Positions 30,101 to 35,974 of a stretch of 45,979 bases of DNA are shown here, piece after piece. How positions within the stretch are numbered: the stretch's first letter is position 1; the number at the start of each line of letters is the position of its first letter. The notes beneath the pieces are model-generated. The model made no database searches, had not been told where the DNA came from, and saw nothing but the letters and a program-made list of their open reading frames with translations. The position numbers and the translations under genes were made by a program. The stretch comes from Treponema sp. (GTDB lineage: Bacteria > Spirochaetota > Spirochaetia > Treponematales > Treponemataceae): assembly GCA_024690865.1 (NCBI GenBank), contig JAILON010000071.1, positions 1-45,979 on the forward strand, in the 5' to 3' direction.

Positions 30101-31894
30101 AACGTTGACAACTACAAGGCCGAGGAGTCCACGCCTGACGTGACCGCCGGGCTGAACACCACCCATACCTTCACGCAGACGCTGCCGCTTGACGGACAGA
30201 ACGACGTCATCTACTACGAGAGCTGGTGGTACACGTCCCGCGACAAGAAGGATGCCTACGGCAATCCCGTCCAGCAGTCCGCCCGCACCGAGGCCTTCCG
30301 CGTCGCTCCTCCCCACGTTGTCGATGCCGGGGAGGCCTACGGCGGAAGCGATGCATCTGGAATAAGGGACGAGTTGCCCGGAGCCGTCGGAAGCGGCGTA
30401 ATGCTGCTTGGCGACAGCGACTTCCGTCCCTTCGGAGTCAACAGGGGCCTGTCGTGGGAGGTCTATGGAGAGATAGGAGGCGAGGGGAGCGGGGAAGAAA
30501 CCGTCTGCGTCGTCAGGTATGAGGGGCAGATTTTTGAGCTTACCCCTGAGGTGACCATAGGCGGCGTGTCGTATGAGATTTCCCGCGGTATTGTCACCAT
30601 AGACGGCCAGACGATTCCGGTCGACGTGTGGAACAGCAAGGTCACGATAAACGGAGTTGAATACCCGGTTACGGGGACCGTCTGGATAGGCGGTGTCGCG
30701 TTCAACGCCGACGACGTGTGCGACGACAACGGAATTTTCATGGCCACGCGCCACTCCAAGTTTTTTACGGAGGACGGTGCGAATCCGCGCGACACGCTCT
30801 ACGAGTACAGGGCGACCGCATACGTTGTTGATCCCGCCACCGGAGCCCTTGTGCATCGGGCTGACGGCCTGTCCGTGTTTGTGACCGCCCTTGCCACCAG
30901 CGCGGCGGACGTGGTGAATTCAGCAATCACGCACAACAAGATTGCTCCCGGAGCCGTGCAGGTGGACAACCTTGCCGCCGGCTGCATAACGGCGGAAAAG
31001 ATGGCCGTCCGCGACCTGTTCGCAATCTGTGGCGTGTTCGGGCGCATCCAGAACAACGAGATAACGGACGCGGCGACGAACTTCTGGAACCTTGAGACTG
31101 GGCAGTTCCTCTTGAGCAACGGCATCAAGGACGCCGACGGCAACCTGACCGACCCCGCCTCGGAGTATTTTGCCTATACTCCGGCGGGTTACACCCAGCC
31201 GGACGGGACCGTTGCTCAGGTCGGAAGCTTCTGGTTCAAGATAGCAAACTTTGTCGTTGCCGCCGTGGGATCTATCATCAAGGGCGTGTTCCGTGTCCAG
31301 CGGACGACGAACCCCGCCGACAGCAGCCCGCTCCTTGTCGCCAATCCGAACGCGACCGCAGACCAGACGACGGGAACGCCTGCGAACACGGTGAAGGTCA
31401 ACGGGAATGCCTCCGTGTTCGGCACATTTGATGCGAGTGCCGTCGGAATCGGCATCATAAACGCCGTCTACCCGGTCGGCTCCACCTACACGACGCTTGG
31501 GGCCGTGCATCCGAACACCCTTTTCCCCGGGACGACATGGGTAAAGATAGAGGGCTGCTTCCTGCTCGCAAGCTCGGCCACGGTTGCCGCCGGTGCCACA
31601 GGAGGCGAGGCGACCCATGTGCTCACCGAGCAGGAGATGCCGTCTCATACGCATACGATGGCGGATGCTGGAGGCCACAGCCATACGTACAGCTATGGAT
31701 ACGGCTATTCGAACGACAAGGATATGTCGTGGAGCAACAGCGGCATAAAGACCATAGCCAATGTGGATCATGAGGGCAGGGCGACTTCGGCGGACGGCGC
31801 CCACTCGCATACAATCGTGGCCGACGGAGGCGGGCAGGCTCACAACAATATGCCCCCGTATCTGTCAGTGAATATATATAGAAGGACTGCATAG
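27179..31894 (+). CDS. Tail tip attachment protein (gpI-gpJ-like) with collar-like C-terminus
   Basis: The 1571-residue protein combines several tail-tip parts. Residues 1-60 are ubiquitin-like and 61-90 a hydrophobic segment (A-V-V-A-A-G-V-M-I-A-A-A-V-V), as in lambda gpI. Residues about 120-790 form the J-type hub (phage_tail_3/TipJ), followed by fibronectin-like strand repeats (about 800-1080) and a central-fibre region. The C-terminal 120 residues resemble T4 gp10/collar-type fibre ends: W-V-K-I-E-G-C-F, then His pairs P-S-H-T-H-T and G-G-H-S-H-T and A-H-S-H, ending M-P-P-Y-L-S-V-N-I-Y-R-R. The H-x-H motifs suggest bound metal along the trimer axis. It probably makes first host contact. 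Confidence 0.82.
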   Translation: MRLTVFTGIGDTHETRLVPDGLSYRAACPDIDFEHAVVVSGGRLARSDDAVAEGSFVRVLPEAPAVVAAGVMIAAAVVAGVGVGVAMYKLKKAQAAQTPAAQADKQKEVLNSDSANLPFQRGATNAIATGKTQPYVMGRHGFTPYLLTGKWYELSGPGGRDQYVTQALECGFGKLVFEELRADEVMLRKFTEGVPQDGHWNFLDTPFSQGGSCEAAQDGQPFSVLTQVNTRIASATSSQSIPYRSEIDSGSSTELIVTLDPYARDVTLAISFPMGLYATNKEDGSHHSTTARIGAYFSVDGGSSWTTMPFTVTVPSGNSTTYVDRQTVKAVKGIMGQALLGKAGSQFPDYGLFPVVWSQHVIKGYELESETPIPTSEFPTGDAVLLTFQKTCTVEPPDSSFGNEFSLCCTDEVRYEASRQFSWAEISANKAAGNRCIYVKLVNESTKDSYITNSACLLYYESHCYDPEKSEAAGAVVDCPILEPKEMALSAMLAVRIKASAANEDKLRKINVVVRSVARTWTGEAWTVEKTTTSNPAAILLEILTSDIHPMSRFADTELDLNSFGGLYEFCEAQRISFNAVQTAKATKKSLVETVCGVCHASLYWNMAGILSVAWDCQQGGPLAVLDADSVIDVKVKKEYERRVDAMRLTYTEADTWEQKTALVKRNSSLVLDADSVIQELTVTGPEYLPEVQKYARYIMACQNLRPKVVTVTLGREGMFFTPWTRIRLTDDALGDEPQDLIITAVRGNGDGWELDCADYNDNVYDSGEIADYESNVREWADPADGLPSPFVRQGELEEQLAKLNSSGSVIAADPDVPLITVKASMEGLSLAMVAGGDGLKNVPKSVTWLITRPDGTEAVVEDDASAGYAFDRILDGYPEAGDLARYRVKGILTNVYGRTAQSATASVDSSGYGTWIPLVAELTAQRITGRTATLSFGQQQGRMLYGQTRYKIEIRKKGETPWYKPDLTRDPYANVDNYKAEESTPDVTAGLNTTHTFTQTLPLDGQNDVIYYESWWYTSRDKKDAYGNPVQQSARTEAFRVAPPHVVDAGEAYGGSDASGIRDELPGAVGSGVMLLGDSDFRPFGVNRGLSWEVYGEIGGEGSGEETVCVVRYEGQIFELTPEVTIGGVSYEISRGIVTIDGQTIPVDVWNSKVTINGVEYPVTGTVWIGGVAFNADDVCDDNGIFMATRHSKFFTEDGANPRDTLYEYRATAYVVDPATGALVHRADGLSVFVTALATSAADVVNSAITHNKIAPGAVQVDNLAAGCITAEKMAVRDLFAICGVFGRIQNNEITDAATNFWNLETGQFLLSNGIKDADGNLTDPASEYFAYTPAGYTQPDGTVAQVGSFWFKIANFVVAAVGSIIKGVFRVQRTTNPADSSPLLVANPNATADQTTGTPANTVKVNGNASVFGTFDASAVGIGIINAVYPVGSTYTTLGAVHPNTLFPGTTWVKIEGCFLLASSATVAAGATGGEATHVLTEQEMPSHTHTMADAGGHSHTYSYGYGYSNDKDMSWSNSGIKTIANVDHEGRATSADGAHSHTIVADGGGQAHNNMPPYLSVNIYRRTA

Positions 31895-31903
31895 GAGGAA
31901 AAT

Positions 31904-33568
31904 ATGGCGACGCTTACCACATGCGACATCAAGACCATCGACGAGCTTGCGGAGATAAGCAAGGACGAGCTGTCCAACGAGGACAGCCTGCTTACCTTCG
32001 ACAAGGACATGAACTGCCACAAAAAGTTCAAGGTGACGGCATTGCGGGCCTTCGTCAACGAGAATGCCCATGATGCGGCTGCTCAGGCTGCGGCCGCCGC
32101 CGCGTCCGCATCAGATGCCGCATCATCCGCCACGGCTGCCGCTGGTTCGGCAACGTCGGCTGCATCGTCGGCAACGTCCGCCGACGGGAATGCCACTCTT
32201 GCGGAAAGCTGGGCCGTCGGGCATACCGGGACGAGGACGGGGGAGGATACGGACAACGCGAAATACTACGCCGAAACCGCCGCATCCGCCGCCACCTCTG
32301 CCACGGCCTCCGAGTCTGCTGCCTCCGCTTCCGCCACCGGGGCCGAGACGGCAGCCGAAAGCGCGGCCGGGTCCGCCGCCGACGCGTCGGACAGCGCGGA
32401 TGCCGCCGCTGAGTCCGCGAGGATAGCGAGGGAGTCCGAGCCGGGGCAGGCCGTTGACGCGGCCAGAACCTACGCCACTCAGGCCGAGAGCTGGGCCGTC
32501 GGAGGTACTGGAACGCGGCTGGGCGAAGACACCGACAATGCGATGTACTACGCAAGGCTTGTCGCAGGGCGAGGCACGGTTCCTGCCGACGTGTCCATTG
32601 ATGCCATGGTGGGGGAGGCCTATGCGGGCACGTGGCTCCTTCCTTCCACACACAGTGTTACAGGTGAGCACAAGCCGACCATCAACGGGTCCGCTCTTGC
32701 CGTCGATACCCTGCTTACCGTGCGGACTTCGGAGGGCGTGACCCATCAGGAGCTGTCGCCAAAGGACAACCCCGGGAACTGGACCAGCAGGCGGGCGTAC
32801 AGGAACAATGCGTGGATAAACGTCAACACCAACGGAGGCTGGACCACGCAGTATCCTGAGTACAGGGGGGTAGTTCCCACGGGAATCAGTATCGACGACA
32901 TGATCGGTCCAGAATGGGTGGGAACGTGGTTTTTTTGGGGATATGGATATACTGGCCATAAACCGTATGTGGCAGGGGCAATCACCCAAGAGAATGGGAC
33001 TCTTTTTGTCCGTTACTCGCACACCCCCTCTAATAGTGGTGGTGAAAGTTTTACGATCCAGACAATAACTCCAACTGGAAACAACTGGAGGGCTGACAGG
33101 ACGTATTACCATAAAAGCGGCTGGCTGAACGCCTCCGACACCCCCGTTGTAGGCACGTCCTACGGAGGATGGGTTGTAGACTATCTATCAGGGTTCATAA
33201 TAAACGGGTCGTCTTTTCCTTACGCAAACAATGGTATACATGTCCGCTATTCTATATATCACGGTATACCGGTTGTGGAAATGTACGGTAACGACAAGGA
33301 CTTTTACTACCGCACGAACTATCTAATAGCATCCCGTGCCGAGATGGAAAAATATTGGTGGTACTTCTCGCTACGGAACACGTTTGTATGGTTTGAATAC
33401 AAGTACGCCATCTACAACTCCGGCAATGCATTCCATACCGTCGTCCTGCACGAAAATTTTGGCGACGGCTACGTGTATATGATCCTTGAAAGTGTAGGGA
33501 CGGCACCAACACAGGTGGCCTATGCAGTTAACACCTTCCCTCTCGTCAGGATTGCCGCAAGCTCTTAG
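31904..33568 (+). CDS. Tail fibre protein with Ala-rich shaft and duplicated modules
   Basis: The 554-residue protein has a conserved N-terminal anchor (1-50), then an A/S/T-rich collagen-less shaft (about 52-215). The shaft contains the unit E-S-W-A-V-G-x-T-G-T-R-x-G-E-D-T-D-N-A twice (about 103 and 194). Two ~100-residue modules follow (starting near 226 and 324), each with V-P-x-x-x-S-I-D and G-T-W, then a distal domain rich in Y, W and N. The distal third is AT-richer than the shaft, as expected for a receptor-binding tip exchanged between phages. Confidence 0.78.
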   Translation: MATLTTCDIKTIDELAEISKDELSNEDSLLTFDKDMNCHKKFKVTALRAFVNENAHDAAAQAAAAAASASDAASSATAAAGSATSAASSATSADGNATLAESWAVGHTGTRTGEDTDNAKYYAETAASAATSATASESAASASATGAETAAESAAGSAADASDSADAAAESARIARESEPGQAVDAARTYATQAESWAVGGTGTRLGEDTDNAMYYARLVAGRGTVPADVSIDAMVGEAYAGTWLLPSTHSVTGEHKPTINGSALAVDTLLTVRTSEGVTHQELSPKDNPGNWTSRRAYRNNAWINVNTNGGWTTQYPEYRGVVPTGISIDDMIGPEWVGTWFFWGYGYTGHKPYVAGAITQENGTLFVRYSHTPSNSGGESFTIQTITPTGNNWRADRTYYHKSGWLNASDTPVVGTSYGGWVVDYLSGFIINGSSFPYANNGIHVRYSIYHGIPVVEMYGNDKDFYYRTNYLIASRAEMEKYWWYFSLRNTFVWFEYKYAIYNSGNAFHTVVLHENFGDGYVYMILESVGTAPTQVAYAVNTFPLVRIAASS

Positions 33569-33610
33569 TAACATTTTAACTTAATAGATTAATAGGAGGA
33601 ATAGAGGATT

Positions 33611-34039
33611 ATGATGGGATATGAGAAGGACCACGTGTGGTACATGTGGGCACGTGACGGTCAGCTTATCATCGGGGACGATGTGGAGAAGGTGAAGAAG
33701 GACTATTTCCTTGGGGACCGCGAGCCCGACTTGCAGATGACGGAGCAGGAGCTTGACGACTGCGGCCGCATGGTGCGGGTTATCGACGGTGGAATCGTCG
33801 TCGGCAAGACGGAGAAGGAGAAGGAGGAAGAGGACAGGAAGCGTGCGGAGATGATGCCCTTTTCACAGCCGAAGGGGCTCCAGCTCGAAGAGGCTGTAGA
33901 GGGGTACAAGGCCAAGCTGGCCGAGACGGATTATGTCGTGATAAAGATAGCCGAGGGGGCGGCGGACCGCTCCGAGTACGAGGACGTGCTTGCCCAGCGG
34001 GCCGAGTGGCGGCGCAGGATAGAGGAGCTGGAAGTATAG
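33611..34039 (+). CDS. Tail fibre-associated protein, possible fibre chaperone
   Basis: The 142-residue acidic protein follows the fibre gene after an AT-rich gap with TAGGAGGAA. Residues 1-60 are strand-rich (H-V-W-Y-M-W-A-R-D-G), 68-85 a K/E run, and 90-140 a helical end (A-E-W-R-R-R-I-E-E-L-E). Position and size fit fibre assembly proteins; no family is certain. ATG 33611 or 33614 may start it. Confidence 0.6.
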   Translation: MMGYEKDHVWYMWARDGQLIIGDDVEKVKKDYFLGDREPDLQMTEQELDDCGRMVRVIDGGIVVGKTEKEKEEEDRKRAEMMPFSQPKGLQLEEAVEGYKAKLAETDYVVIKIAEGAADRSEYEDVLAQRAEWRRRIEELEV

Positions 34040-34041
34040 AG

Positions 34042-34085
34042 AGGATGCCGTTTCCCCGGAGGTGCGATTCCGCGGGGCATCTTTC
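34042..34085 (+). terminator. Likely terminator of the tail operon
   Basis: GATGCC pairs with GGCATC around a GC-rich loop, followed by TTTCC. The U-run is short, so efficiency is uncertain; it lies just after the last structural gene. Confidence 0.4.
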
Positions 34086-34150
34086 CTGTTCAGCCGGCTA
34101 CGCCGCTCCTTTTGGGGCTGCGTTGTTGTGCGATTTATGAAAAAAGTAAT

Positions 34151-34179
34151 TGGCAGAAATCTAAAAATGCAGTATCATG
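34151..34179 (+). promoter_or_regulatory. Promoter at the right end of the prophage
   Basis: TTGGCA (34151-34156), a 17-base spacer and TATCAT (34174-34179) in an AT-rich patch, about 60 bases before the membrane-protein gene at 34237. This makes the two last phage genes an independent, lysogeny-type unit. Confidence 0.6.
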
Positions 34180-34236
34180 AAACTGTCAGCGAGAGCTGGC
34201 GACGATGTTCTGCAGCGATTTTCTGGGGGTGTCAAC

Positions 34237-34428
34237 ATGAAAAGCGTTCTGTCCAAATCGTGGCCCATGTTCGTAGGGGCTGGTGTATTCTTTGCACTGA
34301 GGGCTTTCTTCCCAGGAGCGTCTGCCCGCGAGGTCGCCGTCAAGTGTGCGGCATCCGCCGTCCTTTTGGTTCTTGCCGTTGTCCTTTTTGTCCTTCACGG
34401 GAAGCGGGGTCGGGCCGATGGACGCTGA
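34237..34428 (+). CDS. Small two-helix membrane protein
   Basis: The 63-residue product has two hydrophobic stretches (M-F-V-G-A-G-V-F-F-A-L-R-A-F-F and A-S-A-V-L-L-V-L-A-V-V-L-F-V-L) separated by P-G-A-S-A-R-E, and a basic tail. It lies behind its own promoter beside attR, where lysogenic-conversion genes gather. Superinfection exclusion is a possibility only. Confidence 0.6.
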   Translation: MKSVLSKSWPMFVGAGVFFALRAFFPGASAREVAVKCAASAVLLVLAVVLFVLHGKRGRADGR

Positions 34429-34612
34429 GAAGAAGGACGGCAGGGGAGGCGCAAGGCCTGGCGCGGGCCGCCCTGCCACCGGGCGCAAGGTCATCTTCTC
34501 TTCTACTACCATAAGCGGGAGCCCGGAGGAAATCGCCCTGCTCAAGCAGAAAGCGAAGGACGCGGGCAAAAGCGTCTCCCGTTACGTGCTGGACTGGGTG
34601 GGGAAGAGCTAA
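34418..34612 (+). CDS. Small ribbon-helix-helix-like protein
   Basis: The 64-residue protein has a flexible basic N-terminus (G-G-A-R-P-G-A-G-R-P-A-T-G-R-K) and then a strand (V-I-F-S-S-T-T-I-S-G) and two helices with K-S-V-S-R-Y-V-L-D, the RHH/MobC-like pattern. It overlaps the membrane protein gene by 11 bases. It is probably the repressor of this small operon. Confidence 0.55.
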   Translation: MDAEKKDGRGGARPGAGRPATGRKVIFSSTTISGSPEEIALLKQKAKDAGKSVSRYVLDWVGKS

Positions 34613-34785
34613 GGGAGAAACGCCCCTCACTGTTCCTGCCCAAGGCCCCTGCTGGGGTGTCAAATGGAACTGTCAAGCGTCAGGAGGCAAAATAAGGAAA
34701 CAGAAAGCTTTACAAGGAAATGTTTTTACTATATACTTGTATCAGATTCAAGGGAAAATGAGCATGTAGGTACAACCCAATTGGG

Positions 34786-34828
34786 CCTTCTAAGCAGTGG
34801 GTCGGCGGTTCGAATCCGCCATGCGTCA
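34786..34828 (+). repeat. attR: 3' half of a tRNA-Arg(TCT) gene
   Basis: The sequence reads as tRNA from the anticodon loop on: CTTCTAA (34787-34793), stem GCAG, a T-arm GGCGG-TTCGAAT-CCGCC (34804-34820), acceptor strand ATGCGTC and discriminator A (34828). The 5' part does not form a proper acceptor, D-arm or anticodon stem, so only the 3' half is present. A terminator that would suit a tRNA gene follows. This is the usual result of tyrosine-integrase insertion into an anticodon loop; the complete gene should lie at the other prophage end. Confidence 0.7.
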
Positions 34829-34859
34829 ACGGGGCATTTCGTTGTGTTGCAACAGTTTG

Positions 34860-34892
34860 CCCCTCCCTTTACCACGGGAGAGGGGATTTTTT
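34860..34892 (+). terminator. Intrinsic terminator after the tRNA remnant
   Basis: CCCCTCCC (34860-34867) pairs with GGGAGAGGGG (34876-34885), followed by TTTTTT (34887-34892). It probably ended the original tRNA-Arg transcript and now isolates the prophage from the genes beyond. Confidence 0.75.
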
Positions 34893-34903
34893 ATCTGGTC
34901 GGC

Positions 34904-35200
34904 TCAGGCGAACACGGGCCGTTTCTTTTCCTCCGCGCACTGGAGCAGGTACAGGTTTATCAGCACCTGGTAGGCCGTGCCCGTCTCCGCGGCGAGCCCC
35001 TTGAAATAGGATATTACCCGCCCGTCAAGGTTTATGGTGACGGGCTTCTTTTCCTGCCGTGCGGCGATGTTCCGTGAGGCAGCCTCCATAAGCTGCCGCC
35101 TCTGCTCTTCCTGATTCTCGCTGGGCGTGAAATCCTCAAGATGATCCTCTATCCACTGCTCCTCGTCGTCCAGCACGATGTTCGCCGGGTCAAACGCCAT
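34904..35200 (-). CDS. BrnA-like antitoxin
   Basis: The 98-residue acidic protein ends with a ribbon-helix-helix-like domain (P-V-T-I-N-L-D-G-R-V-I-S-Y-F-K-G then T-A-Y-Q-V-L-I-N-L-Y), the BrnA/CopG-type pattern. It is downstream of and overlaps the toxin gene by 11 bases (toxin first, as in brnTA). It should bind the toxin and repress the shared promoter. The first 60 residues are a longer acidic extension than usual. Confidence 0.65.
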   Translation of the reverse strand: MAFDPANIVLDDEEQWIEDHLEDFTPSENQEEQRRQLMEAASRNIAARQEKKPVTINLDGRVISYFKGLAAETGTAYQVLINLYLLQCAEEKKRPVFA

Positions 35201-35456
35201 TTTCCAACCTCCTCTTTTCTTTCCTTGACTGAAAAATCGTCTTCAGGAACCAGCCGCCGTCCTCTTCCTCGACAAAAGGAACTATGCAGGGGTATCCGTC
35301 CAGAATGATGGTAAGGATTTTCTGTCCCTTCCTCGCAGGATTGTCCCGGGGGCCAAGAAACGCGCCCCGTGCGACCGCATCCTCGACCTGCTCGAAGCTG
35401 ACGTGCCGTGTCTTTTTCAGAAGTTCGTTCTTTCCCGGGTTCCAGCTGATTTTCAT
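35190..35456 (-). CDS. BrnT-like toxin
   Basis: The 88-residue protein opens M-K-I-S-W-N-P-G-K-N and has H-V-S-F-E-Q-V-E-D-A near residue 18, as in BrnT ribonuclease toxins (a W-D-x-x-K-x-x-x-N-x-x-K-H-x-V-S-F-E pattern). A strand core follows (K-I-L-T-I-I-L-D-G; W-F-L-K-T-I-F) and a basic end. BrnT cleaves RNA under stress until neutralised by BrnA. The toxin-antitoxin order and overlap support the call; the conserved C-terminal Arg region is only partly recognisable. Confidence 0.62.
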   Translation of the reverse strand: MKISWNPGKNELLKKTRHVSFEQVEDAVARGAFLGPRDNPARKGQKILTIILDGYPCIVPFVEEEDGGWFLKTIFQSRKEKRRLENGV

Positions 35457-35462
35457 ATTTTT

Positions 35463-35491
35463 ATTGTAAATATATTATACATATTTGTCAA
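35463..35491 (-). promoter_or_regulatory. BrnTA-like promoter with palindromic operator
   Basis: Reverse-strand TTGACA (35491-35486), a 17-base spacer and TACAAT (35468-35463). The spacer is itself nearly palindromic (AAATATGTATAATATATTT), a natural binding site for the RHH antitoxin and so for autoregulation. Confidence 0.65.
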
Positions 35492-35511
35492 TGTGATTTT
35501 TTCAGGGCAGT

Positions 35512-35540
35512 TTGATTTTTCCTTCGTGATGTGCTATATT
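35512..35540 (+). promoter_or_regulatory. Promoter of candidate small RNA
   Basis: TTGATT (35512-35517), a 17-base spacer and TATATT (35535-35540), plus strand, pointing away from the toxin gene. Confidence 0.55.
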
Positions 35541-35546
35541 TACGGA

Positions 35547-35628
35547 GGTTTTCATTTTCCCATCTTTTGAGACACAATCTCCTTAAAAGATTTTTCCCTC
35601 CCTGTACCAGCGGGAAGGGATTTTTATT
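35547..35628 (+). ncRNA. Candidate small RNA of about 80 nt
   Basis: Between a promoter (35512-35540) and a strong terminator (stem 35595-35620, then TTTTT) lies a short region without a reading frame. It folds into a stem-loop: ATCTTTT-GAGA-CACAA-TCTC with AAAAGAT returning after CTT. The 3' end faces the 3' end of a reverse-strand 31-codon membrane peptide gene (stop at 35631), as in type I toxin-antitoxin pairs with convergent, 3'-overlapping RNAs. Confidence 0.5.
35595..35625 (+). terminator. Intrinsic terminator of the candidate small RNA
   Basis: TCCCTCCCTG pairs with CGGGAAGGGA (one mismatch) around TACCAG, followed by TTTTT at 35621-35625. Confidence 0.75.
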
Positions 35629-35630
35629 TG

Positions 35631-35726
35631 TCAGGCTTTCTTTCCTGCATTTTTCTTCCTCATGTAAATGAATGCCCCGGCTATGACAGCTGCAACGAAA
35701 ATGACCGCATACTTTAAAATTGACAT
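35631..35726 (-). CDS. 31-residue membrane peptide
   Basis: ATG 35726 has GGAGGGCTGAT upstream. The peptide has a hydrophobic helix (A-V-I-F-V-A-A-V-I-A-G-A-F-I-Y) and a strongly basic tail (R-K-K-N-A-G-K-K-A), like toxins of type I systems or small membrane regulators. It ends two bases from the presumed 3' end of the plus-strand small RNA. Confidence 0.55.
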   Translation of the reverse strand: MSILKYAVIFVAAVIAGAFIYMRKKNAGKKA

Positions 35727-35747
35727 ATCAGCCCTCCGGCAATATAA

Positions 35748-35974
35748 TTAGTAAGGAAGGGGAATCCCGTGCACAGGCTTGGCTGGGATTCCCACCGACT
35801 GGTGGTTGTTCCTGCCGTCAAGCCATTTCGTGATGTAGTGATGTAATATCCGACTATTACACCCAGCATGGCGAGCAGGAATCCAAACTCCTTGTCGGCA
35901 AAGTAAATTTGAACCAAAAATGCAGGTGTCAAGTTCCAGATGATGCCGAAACAGGACGGAAATGCTGAGGCCAT
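35748..35974 (-). pseudogene. Small membrane protein broken by an 8-bp tandem duplication
   Basis: From ATG 35974 the frame encodes two hydrophobic stretches (F-G-I-I-W-N-L-T-P-A-F-L-V and F-G-F-L-L-A-M-L-G-V-I-V-G-Y-Y-I-T). It then meets GTGATGTA repeated in tandem at 35830-35845, which shifts the frame. Removing one copy restores K-W-L-D-G-R-N-N-H-Q-S-V-G-I-P and a stop at 35748, a natural hydrophilic tail. The start overlaps the cas3 start in the opposite direction. The protein is unidentified; holin-like two-helix proteins with a K-W-L-D tail look similar. Confidence 0.55.

Larger units (their letters stand above)
1..34797. mobile_element. Prophage, right-hand part (HK97-like siphovirus)
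   Basis: Genes for replication, terminase, portal, prohead protease, HK97-fold capsid, tail tube, tape measure, lambda M/L/K/J-like tail tip and tail fibre run almost entirely on the plus strand, which defines a lambdoid/HK97-type siphophage. The right border is placed in the remnant of a tRNA-Arg(TCT) gene (34786-34828); beyond it gene content becomes chromosomal. The left border and integrase are not in the window. Reverse-strand, AT-richer islands (13432-14414 and 22285-23192) look like morons acquired later. No structural gene is visibly broken, so the element may be inducible, but this cannot be decided from a partial element. Confidence 0.93.
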
